Notes under the pieces: generated by a model
Told to the model about the DNA's origin: nothing
What the model saw: the letters and a program-made list of their open reading frames with translations, nothing else
The model's database searches: none
Part shown: one piece after another, positions 24,181 through 33,059 of the stretch
Layout: every line of letters begins with the position of its first letter
Position numbering within the stretch: position 1 is the first letter of the stretch
NCBI RefSeq assembly: GCF_036323735.1
Contig: NC_086033.1
Coordinates: forward strand, 8,741,606-8,805,605
Source of the DNA: Rattus norvegicus
Lineage: Eukaryota > Chordata > Mammalia > Rodentia > Muridae
DNA length: 64,000 nt
Direction of reading: 5' to 3'
Made by a program: the position numbers and the translations under genes

Positions 24181-24255
24181 AAAAAGGTTGAAAGCAAAGG
24201 AATATATTTTTTCAGTTATTTTATTTTTTATTGGATATTTTATGTATTAACATTT

Positions 24256-24337
24256 TTTTCCCCGGAGCTGGGGACCGAACCCAGGGCCTTGCACTTGCTA
24301 GGCAAGCACTCTACCACTGAGCTAAATCCCCAAACCC
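24256..24337 (-). mobile_element. ID SINE (BC1-type), minus strand, with 14-bp duplication
   Basis: On the + strand it reads 'ggagctggggaccgaaccc' then 'ctctaccactgagctaaatc', the reverse complement of the rat ID core with both Pol III boxes. Flanks atgtattaacattt at 24242-24255 and 24338-24351 are an exact duplication. ID abundance is a rat hallmark. Confidence 0.95.
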
Positions 24338-24351
24338 ATGTATTAACATTT

Positions 24352-24545
24352 CAAAAGAGGACCTAGCTATACCACTTCTGGGTATATACCCAAAGATGCT
24401 CCAACATATAACAAGGACACACTATGTTCATAGCAGCCTATTTATAATAGAGAGAATCTAGAAAAAACCCAGATGTCCTTCAACAAAGAAATGAATACAG
24501 AAAATGGTGTACTACTCCGCTATTAAAAACAATGACTTCACAAAA
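24352..24545 (+). mobile_element. L1 ORF2 C-terminal fragment, + strand
   Basis: 'cctagctataccacttctgg', 'tatatacccaaagatgctcc' and 'cagatgtccttcaacaaag' are the sense L1 ORF2 C-terminal segment. It lies beside the ID insertion. Confidence 0.7.
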
Positions 24546-24735
24546 TTTTGTCAGTTTCTGAGACATTGCTCATGGGGAATGTTACATCAGAACACACAAC
24601 CCTTCCTTCAGGCTTTCCTGAATTTACATCACGCTCAAAAGATATATATACTCTTAAGGCTTATGACCTGAGGCTACTTGGTAAAATTCCTTGAAGCTTA
24701 AAAGTACTGGTTTTTATACAAAGGTACTTGAGTTT

Positions 24736-24885
24736 AGCCTTCACACTCAATGACCTGAGTTTGGTCCCTGGGACTCTCAAGATGGAAGGATAAAAAGGTA
24801 TCCCACAAGTTGTCTTCTGACCTCTCTATATATGCATGTCCATGCAAACAATAAATAAGTAAATAAATAAATAAATAATAAGACA
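24736..24885 (+). mobile_element. Possible tRNA-type SINE (B4-like tail)
   Basis: 'gacctgagtttggtccctgg' resembles a SINE B box. It is followed by 'cccacaagttgtcttctgac' and an (AAAT)n tail at 24849-24880, a common rodent SINE ending. Head poorly preserved. Confidence 0.42.
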
Positions 24886-26800
24886 CAAACATCATGGATG
24901 TTTCAGATTGGATTTAAGTCCTCATCCAGAAGATAAAGCCCATGCCTGCACTATGATCTATGAGCCTATGGCTGAATCTGTCATAAGCCCCAGTGAAGAA
25001 CTTATTGCTTAATCAACATGAGTTTGTAGAACTCCTAATGACTTGACATTATACTTGCAGATCAATGCATCTCTCAGCCCTCAGATACTACACTTCTATT
25101 GCTGTATAACGTGATTACCTCAGTGACCCACTGCTGGCTATGGTGGTTCATTTCATCTGGGACTCCCTAGTGGCTCATTCTCCTACTGAATTCACTTTGT
25201 TTGCATAGGAAATGTCTTAATTGGTTTTCTTTTTCTCAGTTTCTTACCCTTCCACTCCTCTACCACCAGAATGGATTTCTTTATAACATAGAATGACTCA
25301 CTTCAGCCTCTACTAAATAAACTCTGATCTTAGAGTTCTCAAGGTTACACTACCACAGTATGCTACAGTACAACTTCACAGTTTTTTCCTTTGTCCTTTA
25401 AAGATATAATGCTATAAAAACCCTTGTGTAGTAGGCACCAAGAGAAGAAGGTTCTGGGCTTGACTCATATATTTAGAAAGTTAGTAATTCAAGTAATAGC
25501 AACTGAACAAATCATTCTCATTATAAAATTCTAAGGGTTCTAAGCATGGAGCAACACACCATATGAAGACTCACAGTTTAACAGGGAAACCTTTAAAAAT
25601 AAACAATTGTGATTCAAAGCAGTGTACCCATGAGTGCATGTATACATATGTGTACATATGACTTCAGATGTAATACATACTCTGGGGAAAGCATGTTGCA
25701 CTCTTAGAAGACCCATCTCTTCACTGAAATGATGTGAGAGACAAGAACTGAACGTGGCAAATGAATCAGAGTCAGATTAGATTCTAGGGGAGGCTTTTCT
25801 GGATGGATATAAGGAAGAACAAGTGAGTGATACCCAAGTTTATTTGTCAGTCCTTGCTCTGTCCAGTCTGCTAGTGAGCCTATGGGAAGAATGAGTAAGT
25901 ATAATATCTTTCTTTTAGTTTCCACCTTCTGCAGTTTCAGTTCCATCTCTTTGTTAACACCTGCATGTGTTTATGCACTGACCCTCTTTTTTGAGATACC
26001 ATTTGGCTTGTTTATCAAGGGTCGACTTCACAGCCTCTTTCTCTTAAGTGTTGTCATTTGATCAGTGGTTCACCTTATATCTTACTTCTTTGAACGGCTT
26101 AGATTAGTAGTAGTGTTTGTGCAAATCTTGTATAAGGCACAATAGGAAATGAAGTGAATTATACTACTGTAGAAGAGTCCCACTGTGCTCCTGGCATGCT
26201 TCTTACACTCTGGCTTGTCAGAGTGCAAGTATGAGTTTGTGCAGGTATGAGTTTGCTGAAGCTTTAACAGGCCTGGCTGACCACCACTTTCAGGTACTGT
26301 GAGGGAACTGACCTGTCAATACAGTTTGGATTCTGAAACCTTATGAAATCCTACAATATCCCCAACCCCGGCTTTCTGGCCTGCTATGTTTACAGATTTT
26401 CCTCTGTACCTTACATATGCTCTACAAATTATGAATGTGATGATCAATTTCTTACAGCATGGTCATGCACATATTTTCCTGGTTTGAGGGCTACAAATGT
26501 GTTGGAACCCTGGGTAACCTGAAAGTTGACACATGGATTCTTCTTTGCTCATTTCTTGATGGTGAATTTCTCACTGATGCTTCTCTTTAGGAAAAAGAAG
26601 GTGAGGGCACAAACCAGTCATATTGAACCCTGTTATTAATAATGCAGCTTGAACTATGGTAGAATGACTATATGTTTTGTGTGTAGCCCAAGATACTGCC
26701 CGAAGATAAAACATTTTGTATGCATTATGGAGATTTTGAAATTCACTTTAGGAGTTTATGTTTGTTCCTGCATTTTAGATGGACATGATAACTTTGCTAC
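24886..26800. other. Unique DNA upstream of the L1 insertion
   Basis: About 1.9 kb with no gene recognised. It contains a 16-bp tandem pair at 26225-26256 (gcaagtatgagtttgt, then gcaggtatgagtttgc). Confidence 0.45.
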
Positions 26801-26816
26801 TGTCCTAGGATTTTTT

Positions 26817-27545
26817 TTTTCTTTTTTTTTTTTTTTATTAACTTGAGTATTTCTTATATACATTTCGAGTGTTATTCCCTTTCCCGGTTTCCGGGCAAAC
26901 ATCCCCCTCCCCCCTCCCCTTCCTTATGGGTGTTCCCCTCCCAACCCTCCCACCATTGCCGCCCTCCCCCCATAGACTAGTTCACTGGGGGTTCAGTCTT
27001 AGCAGGACCCAGGGCTTCCCCTTCCACTGGTGCTCTTACTAGGATATTCATTGCTACCTATGGGGTCAGAGTCCAAGGTCAGTCCATGTATAGTCTTTAG
27101 GTAGTGGCTTAGTCCCTGGAAGCTCTGGTTGCTTGGCATTGTTGTACTTTTGGGGTCTCGAGCCCCTTCAAGCTCTTCCAGTTCTTTCTCTGATTCCTTC
27201 AATAGGGGACCTATTCTCAGTTCAGTGGTTTGCTGCTGGCATTCGCCTCTGTATTTGCTGTATTCTGGCTGTGTCTCTCAGGAGCGATCTACATCCGGCT
27301 CCTGTCGGTCTGCACTTCTTTGCTTCATCCATCTAGTCCAATTGGGTGGCTGTATATGTATGGGCCAAATGTGGGACAGGCTCTGAATGGGTGTTCCTTC
27401 AGTCTCTGTTTTAATCTTTGCCTCTCCCTTCCCTGCCAAGGGTATTCTTTTTCCTCATTTAAAGAAGGAGTGAAGCATTCACATTTTGATCATCCGTCTT
27501 GAGTTTCGTTTGTTCTAGGGATCTAGGGTAATTCAAGCATTTGGG
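26817..27545 (-). other. 3' UTR of the full-length L1 with G-rich polypurine tract
   Basis: About 700 bp between the ORF2 stop and the A-tail. On the minus strand, 26898-26970 is a run of G-tracts of three to six G separated by one or a few bases, the conserved L1 3' UTR polypurine/quadruplex-prone motif. An 'aataaa' signal lies directly before the A-tail ('gttaataaaaaa' on the minus strand). Small + strand frames here are antisense shadows. Confidence 0.88.
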
Positions 27546-28395
27546 CTAATAGCCACTTATCAATGAGTGCATACCATGTATGTCTTTCTGTGATTGGGTT
27601 AGTTCACTCAGGATGATATTTTCCAGTTCCAACCATTTGCCTACGAATTTCATAAACTCGTTGTTTTTGATAGCTGAGTAGTATTCCATTGTGTAGATGT
27701 ACCACATTTTCTGTATCCATTCCTCTGTTGAAGGGCATCTGGGTTCTTTCCATTTTCTGGCTATTATAAATAAGGCTGCGATGAACATAGTGGAGCACGT
27801 GTCTCTTTTATATGTTGAGGCATCTTTTGGGTATATGCCCAAGAGAGGTATAGCTGGATCCTCAGGCAGTTCAATGTCCAATTTTCTGAGGAACCTCCAG
27901 ACTGATTTCCAGAATGGTTTTACCAGTCTGCAATCCCACCAACAATGGAGGAGTGTTCCTCTTTCTCCACAACCTCGCCAGCATCTGCTGTCACCTGAGT
28001 TTTTGATCTTAGCCAATCGCACTGGTGTGAGGTGAAATCTCAGGGTTGTTTTGATTTGCATTTCCCTTATGACTAAAGATGTTGAACATTTCTTTAGGTG
28101 TTTCTCAGCCATTCGGCATTCCTCAGCTGTGAATTCTTTGTTTAGCTCTGAACCCCATTTTTTAATAGGGTTATTTGTTTCCCTGCGGTCTAACTTCTTG
28201 AGTTCTTTGTATGTTTTGGATATAAGGCCTCTATCTGTTGTAGGATTGGTAAAGATCTTTTCCCAATCTGTTGGTTGCCGTTTTGTCCTAACCACAGTGT
28301 CCTTTGCCTTACAGAAGCTTTGCAGTTTTATGAGATCCCATTTGTCAATTCTTGATCTTAGAGCATAAGCCATTGGTGTTTTGTTCAGGAAATTT
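27546..28395 (-). pseudogene. ORF2: L1 ORF2 C-terminal part, displaced by one frameshift
   Basis: This is the continuation of ORF2 after the frame change near 28387-28394. The open frame starts upstream in a non-L1 phase (from 28487), and true L1 protein begins around its residue 30. It contains the zinc-knuckle-like cysteine motif C169-x3-C173-x7-H181-x4-C186 (CWRGCGERGTLLHCWWDC) and ends HSLISGY. The cysteine domain binds RNA and is required for retrotransposition in studied L1s. Joined length in phase would be about 1,275 aa, the normal rodent ORF2p size. Confidence 0.9.
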
Positions 28396-31375
28396 TTTTT
28401 CCAGTGCCCATGTGTTCCAGATGCTTCCCTAGTTTTTCTTCTATTAGTTTGAGTGTGTCTGGTTTGATGTGGAGGTCCTTGATCCACTTCGACTTAAGCT
28501 TTGTACAGGGTGATAAGCATGGATCGATCTGCATTCTTCTACATGTTGCCCTCCAGTTGAACCAGCACCATTTGCTGAAAATGCTATCTTTTTTCCATTG
28601 GATGGTTTTGGCTCCTTTGTCAAAAATCAAGTGACCATAGGTGTGTGGGTTCATTTCTGGGTCTTCAATTCTATTCCATTGGTCTATCTGTCTGTCTCTG
28701 TACCAATACCATGCAGTTTTTATCACTATTGCTCTGTAATACTGCTTGAGTTCAGGGATAGTGATTCCCCCTGAAGTCCTTTTATTGTTGAGGATAGCTT
28801 TAGCTATCCTGGGTTTTTTGTTATTCCAGATGAATTTGCAAATTGTTCTGTCTAACTCTTTGAAGAATTGGATTGGTATTTTGATGGGGATTGCATTGAA
28901 TCTGTAGATTGCTTTTGGTAAAATGGCCATTTTTACTATATTAATCCTGCCAATCCATGAGCATGGGAGATCTTTCCATCTTCTGAGGTCTTCTTCAATT
29001 TCTTTCTTCAGTGTCTTGAAGTTCTTATTGTACAGATCTTTTACTTGCTTGGTTAAAGTCACACCGAGGTACTTTATATTATTTGGGTCTATTATGAAGG
29101 GTGTCGTTTCCCTAATTTCTTTCTCGGCTTGTTTCTCTTTTGTATAGAGGAAGGCAACTGATTTATTTGAGTTAATTTTATACCCAGCCACTTTGCTGAA
29201 GTTGTTTATCAGCTTTAGTAGTTCTCTGGTGGAACTTTTGGGATCACTTAAATATACTATCATATCATCTGCAAATAGTGATATTTTGACCTCTTCTTTT
29301 CCGATCTGTATCCCTTTGATCTCCTTTTGTTGTCTGATTGCTCTGGCTAGAACTTCAAGAACTATATTGAATAAGTAGGGAGAGAGTGGGCAGCCTTGTC
29401 TAGTCCCTGATTTTAGTGGGATTGCTTCAAGTTTCTCTCCATTTAGTTTAATGTTAGCAACTGGTTTGCTGTATATGGCTTTTACTATGTTTAGGTATGG
29501 GCCTTGAATTCCTATTCTTTCCAGGACTTTTATCATGAAGGGGTGTTGAATTTTGTCAAATGCTTTCTCAGCATCTAATGAAATGATCATGTGGTTCTGT
29601 TCTTTCAGTTTGTTTATATAATGGATCACGTTGATGGTTTTCCGTATATTAAACCATCCCTGCATGCCTGGGATGAAGCCTACTTGATCATGGTGGATGA
29701 TTGTTTTGATGTGCTCTTGAATTCGGTTTGCCAGAATTTTATTGAGTATTTTTGCGTCGATATTCATAAGGGAAATTGGTCTGAAGTTCTCTTTCTTTGT
29801 TGTGTCTTTGTGTGGTTTAGGTATAAGAGTAATTGTAGATTCGTAGAAGGAATTCGGTAGGGCTCCATCTGTTTCAATTTTGTGGAATAGTTTGGATAAT
29901 ATTGGTATGAGGTCTTCTATGAAGGTTTGATAGAATTCTGCACTAAACCCATCTGGACCTGGGCTCTTTTTGGTTGGGAGACCTTTAATGACTGCTTCTA
30001 TTTCCTTAGGAGTTATGGGGTTGTTTAACTGGTTTATCTGTTCCTGATTTAACTTTGATACCTGGTATCTGTCTAGGAAATTGTCCATTTCCTGAAGATT
30101 TTCAAATTTTGTTGAATATAGGTTTTTATAGTAAGATCTGATGATTTTTTGAATTTCCTCTGAATCTGTAGTTATGTCTCCCTTTTCATTTCTGATTTTG
30201 TTAATTTGGACGCACTCTCTGTGTCCTCTCGTTAGTCTGGCTAAGGGTTTATCTATCTTGTTGATTTTCTCAAAGAACCAACTTTTGGTCCTGTTGATTC
30301 TTTCTATGGTCCTTTTTGTTTCTACTTGGTTGATTTCAGCTCTGAGTTTGATTATTTCCTGCCTTCTACTCCTCCTGGGTGTATTTGCTTCTTTTTGTTC
30401 TAGAGCTTTTAGGTGTGCTGTCAAGCTGCTGACATATGCTCTTTCCTGTTTCTTTCTGCAGGCACTCAGCGCTATGAGTTTTCCTCTTAGCACAGCTTTC
30501 ATTGTGTCCCATAAGTTTGAGTATGTTATATCTTCATTTTCATTAAATTCTAAAAAGTTTTTAATTTCTTTCTTTATTTCTTCCTTGACCAGGTTATCAT
30601 TGAGTAGAGCATTGTTCAATTTCCACGTATATGTGGGCATTCTTCCCTTATTGTTATTGAAGACCAGTTTTAGGCCGTGGTGGTCCGATAGCACGCATGG
30701 GATTATTTCTATCTTTCTGTACCTGTTGAGGCCCGTTTTTTGACCAATTATATGGTCAATTTTGGAGAAAGTACCATGAGGAGCTGAGAAGAAGGTATAT
30801 CCTTTTGCTTTAGGATAGAATGTTCTATAAATATCCGTTAAGTCCATTTGGCTCATGACTTCTCTTAGTCTGTCGACATCACTGTTTAATTTCTGTTTCC
30901 ATGCTCTGTCCATTGATGAGAGTGGGGTGTTGAAATCTCCCACTATTATTGTGTGAGGTGCAATGTGTGTTTTGAGCTTTAGTAAGGTTTCTTTTACGTA
31001 TGTAGGTGCCCTTGTATTTGGGGCATAGATATTTAGGATTGAGAGTTTATCTTGGTGGATTTTTCCTTTGATGAATATGAAGTGTCCTTCCTTATCTTTT
31101 TTGATGACTTTTAGTTGGAAATTGATTTTATTTGATATTAGAATGGCTACTCCAGCTTGCTTCTTCTGACCATTTGCTTGGAAAGTTGTTTTCCAGCCTT
31201 TCACTCTGAGGTAGTGTCTGTCTTTGTCTCTGAGGTGTGTTTCCTGTAGGCAGCAGAATGCAGGGTCCTCGTTGCGTATCCAGTTTGTTAATCTATGTCT
31301 TTTTATTGGGGAGTTGAGGCCATTGATATTGAGAGATATTAAGGAATAGTGATTATTGTTTCCCTTTATATTCAT
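28385..31375 (-). CDS. ORF2: L1 ORF2p, endonuclease and reverse transcriptase, truncated by frameshift (996 aa)
   Basis: ORF2p nicks target DNA and primes reverse transcription of L1 RNA at the nick. Residues 1-240 are an APE-type endonuclease: N16, E45 in QETHL, D147/N149 in VGDFNT, and D231/H232 in SDHHG are all present. The RT domain spans roughly 450-800, with D601 in DAEKAFD, SGTRQGCPLSP at about 656-666 and the active-site box FADD at 701-704. The frame ends at GTGKKIS because an 8-A run (28387-28394, T on +) changes phase. ATG at 31375 is 59 bp after the ORF1 stop, the usual bicistronic spacing. All catalytic residues look intact; only the cysteine-rich C-terminus is lost. Confidence 0.93.
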   Translation of the reverse strand: MNIKGNNNHYSLISLNINGLNSPIKRHRLTNWIRNEDPAFCCLQETHLRDKDRHYLRVKGWKTTFQANGQKKQAGVAILISNKINFQLKVIKKDKEGHFIFIKGKIHQDKLSILNIYAPNTRAPTYVKETLLKLKTHIAPHTIIVGDFNTPLSSMDRAWKQKLNSDVDRLREVMSQMDLTDIYRTFYPKAKGYTFFSAPHGTFSKIDHIIGQKTGLNRYRKIEIIPCVLSDHHGLKLVFNNNKGRMPTYTWKLNNALLNDNLVKEEIKKEIKNFLEFNENEDITYSNLWDTMKAVLRGKLIALSACRKKQERAYVSSLTAHLKALEQKEANTPRRSRRQEIIKLRAEINQVETKRTIERINRTKSWFFEKINKIDKPLARLTRGHRECVQINKIRNEKGDITTDSEEIQKIIRSYYKNLYSTKFENLQEMDNFLDRYQVSKLNQEQINQLNNPITPKEIEAVIKGLPTKKSPGPDGFSAEFYQTFIEDLIPILSKLFHKIETDGALPNSFYESTITLIPKPHKDTTKKENFRPISLMNIDAKILNKILANRIQEHIKTIIHHDQVGFIPGMQGWFNIRKTINVIHYINKLKEQNHMIISLDAEKAFDKIQHPFMIKVLERIGIQGPYLNIVKAIYSKPVANIKLNGEKLEAIPLKSGTRQGCPLSPYLFNIVLEVLARAIRQQKEIKGIQIGKEEVKISLFADDMIVYLSDPKSSTRELLKLINNFSKVAGYKINSNKSVAFLYTKEKQAEKEIRETTPFIIDPNNIKYLGVTLTKQVKDLYNKNFKTLKKEIEEDLRRWKDLPCSWIGRINIVKMAILPKAIYRFNAIPIKIPIQFFKELDRTICKFIWNNKKPRIAKAILNNKRTSGGITIPELKQYYRAIVIKTAWYWYRDRQIDQWNRIEDPEMNPHTYGHLIFDKGAKTIQWKKDSIFSKWCWFNWRATCRRMQIDPCLSPCTKLKSKWIKDLHIKPDTLKLIEEKLGKHLEHMGTGKKIS

Positions 31376-31434
31376 ATTTGGATGTGAGGTTATGTTTGTG
31401 TGCTTTCATTCTCTTTGTTTTGTTGCCAAGACGA

Positions 31435-32508
31435 TTAGTTTCTTGCTTCTTCTAGGGTATAGCTTGCCTCCTTATGTTGGGCTTTACCATTTATTATCCT
31501 TTGTAGTGCTGGATTTGTAGAAAGATATTGTGTAAATTTGGTTTTGTCATGGAATATCTTGGTTTCTCCATCAATGTTAATTGAGAGTTTTGCTGGATAC
31601 AGTAACCTGGGCTGGCATTTGTGTTCTCTTAGGGTCTGTATGACATCAGTCCAGGATCTTCTGGCCTTCATAGTTTCTGGCGAGAAGTCTGGTGTGATTC
31701 TGATAGGTCTCCCTTTATATGTTACTTGACCTTTTTCCCTTACTGCTTTTAATATTCTTTCTTTATTTTGTGCGTTTGGTGTTTTGACAATTATGTGACG
31801 GTAGGTGTTTCTTTTCTGGTCCAATCTATTTGGAGTTCTGTAGGCTTCTTGTATGCCTATGGGTATCTCTTTTTTTAGGTTAGGGAAGTTTTCTTCTATG
31901 ATTTTGTTGAAGATATTTACTGGTCCTTTGAGCTGGGAGTCTTCACTCTCTTCTATACCTATTATCCTTAGGTTTGATCTTCTCATTGAGTCCTGGATTT
32001 CCTGTATGTTTTGGACCAGTAGCTTTTTCCGCTTTACATTATCTTTGACAGTTGAGTCAATGATTTCTATGGAATCTTCTGCTCCTGAGATTCTCTCTTC
32101 CATCTCTTGTATTCTGTTGGTGAAGCTTGTATCTACAGCTCCTTGTCTCTTCTTTTGGTTTTCTATATCCAGGGTTGTTTCCATGTGTTCTTTCTTGATT
32201 GCTTCTATTTCCATTTTTAATTCCTTCATCTGTTTGATTGTGTTTTCCTGGAATTCTTTCAGGGATTTTTGCCATTCCTCTCTGTAGGCCTCTACTTGTT
32301 TATTAATGATTTCCTGTGTTTCCCTAAGTGTGTTCATGTCTTTCTTGAAGTCCTCCAGCATCATGATCAAATATGATTTTGAAACTAGATCTTGCTTTTC
32401 TGGTGTGTTTGGATATTCCATGTTTGTTTTGGCGGGAGAATTGGGCTCCGATGATGGCATGCAGTCTTGGTTTCTGTTGCTTGGGTTCCTGCGCTTGCCT
32501 CTCGCCAT
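31435..32508 (-). CDS. ORF1: L1 ORF1p, intact RNA-binding chaperone (357 aa)
   Basis: ORF1p forms trimers that coat L1 RNA and act as a nucleic-acid chaperone in the cytoplasmic L1 particle. A basic N-terminus (MARGKRRNPSNRNQ) is followed by a long heptad-rich coiled coil (about 45-175), an RRM (about 176-270, with SNLRIIGIEES) and a C-terminal domain (about 270-345) with the conserved YPAKLS segment at 304-309. Length is typical of rodent ORF1p and there are no internal stops. The start is the first ATG after the 5' UTR. Being intact, it could in principle be translated if the element is transcribed. Confidence 0.95.
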   Translation of the reverse strand: MARGKRRNPSNRNQDCMPSSEPNSPAKTNMEYPNTPEKQDLVSKSYLIMMLEDFKKDMNTLRETQEIINKQVEAYREEWQKSLKEFQENTIKQMKELKMEIEAIKKEHMETTLDIENQKKRQGAVDTSFTNRIQEMEERISGAEDSIEIIDSTVKDNVKRKKLLVQNIQEIQDSMRRSNLRIIGIEESEDSQLKGPVNIFNKIIEENFPNLKKEIPIGIQEAYRTPNRLDQKRNTYRHIIVKTPNAQNKERILKAVREKGQVTYKGRPIRITPDFSPETMKARRSWTDVIQTLREHKCQPRLLYPAKLSINIDGETKIFHDKTKFTQYLSTNPALQRIINGKAQHKEASYTLEEARN

Positions 32509-33028
32509 CAGATTATCTCTAGTGTTTCTTTGTTCTGCTATTTCTGACAGTGGCTAGACTGACCTATAAGCCTGTGTGTCAGGAGTGCTGTAGACCTGTT
32601 TTCCTCTCTTTCAGTCAGTTATGGGGACAGTGTGTTCTGCTTTCCGGCGTGTAGTTTTTCCTCTCTACAGGTCTTCAGCTGTTCCTGTGGGCCTGTGTCT
32701 TGAGTTCACCAGGCAGCTTTCTTGCAGCAGAAAATTTGGTCTTACCTGTGGTCCCGAGGCTCAGGTTCGCTCGTGGGGTGCTGCCCAGGGGCTCTCTGCA
32801 GAGGCAGCAACCAGGAAGACCTGTGCCGCCCCTTCCGGGAGCTTCAGTGCACCAGGGTTCCAGATGGTCTTTGGCTTTTTCCTCTGGCGTCCGAGATGTG
32901 TGTGCAGGGAGCAGTCTCTTCTGGTTTCCCAGGCTTGTCTGCCTCTCTGAAGGTTTAGCTCTCCCTCCCACGGGATTTGGGTGCAGAGAACTGTTTATCC
33001 GGTCTGTTTCTTTCAGGTTCCGGCGGTG
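32509..33028 (-). promoter_or_regulatory. L1 5' UTR / internal promoter
   Basis: 520 bp between ORF1 ATG and the target-site duplication, with clearly higher GC and CpG content (e.g. 32760-32870) than the surrounding AT-rich DNA. Rodent L1 5' UTRs carry an internal Pol II promoter, and this is where it should be. I see no tandem monomer array of the mouse type. CpG-rich content suggests control by methylation (inference). Confidence 0.8.
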
Positions 33029-33059
33029 TGTCCTAGGATTTTTTGATTAAGCCATTCTT

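Larger units (their letters stand above)
26817..33028 (-). mobile_element. Full-length, nearly intact rat L1 (L1_Rn type), minus strand
   Basis: A complete 6.2-kb element: poly(A) (T-run at 26811-26838), 3' UTR, ORF2, a 59-bp gap, intact ORF1 and a 520-bp 5' UTR. A 16-bp target-site duplication, tgtcctaggatttttt, is at 26801-26816 and 33029-33044; its 3' copy merges with the T-run, so that edge is uncertain by a few bases. The only defect I find in the coding part is one frameshift in ORF2. Intact ends and low decay point to a recent insertion. It landed beside the 3' end of an older L1 that starts near 33060. Confidence 0.95.

Noticed and set aside
27129..27502. Serine- and leucine-rich + strand frames, repeated at 57304-57677
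   Set aside because: Antisense of L1 3' UTR; recurrence reflects the repeat, not a gene family.
30174..30743. 189-codon + strand hydrophobic frame
   Set aside because: Antisense shadow of L1 ORF2, whose A-rich coding strand gives long T-rich hydrophobic frames.
32621..33050. Overlapping + strand frames in GC-rich DNA
   Set aside because: They are antisense or shadow frames of the L1 5' UTR; GC content explains their length.
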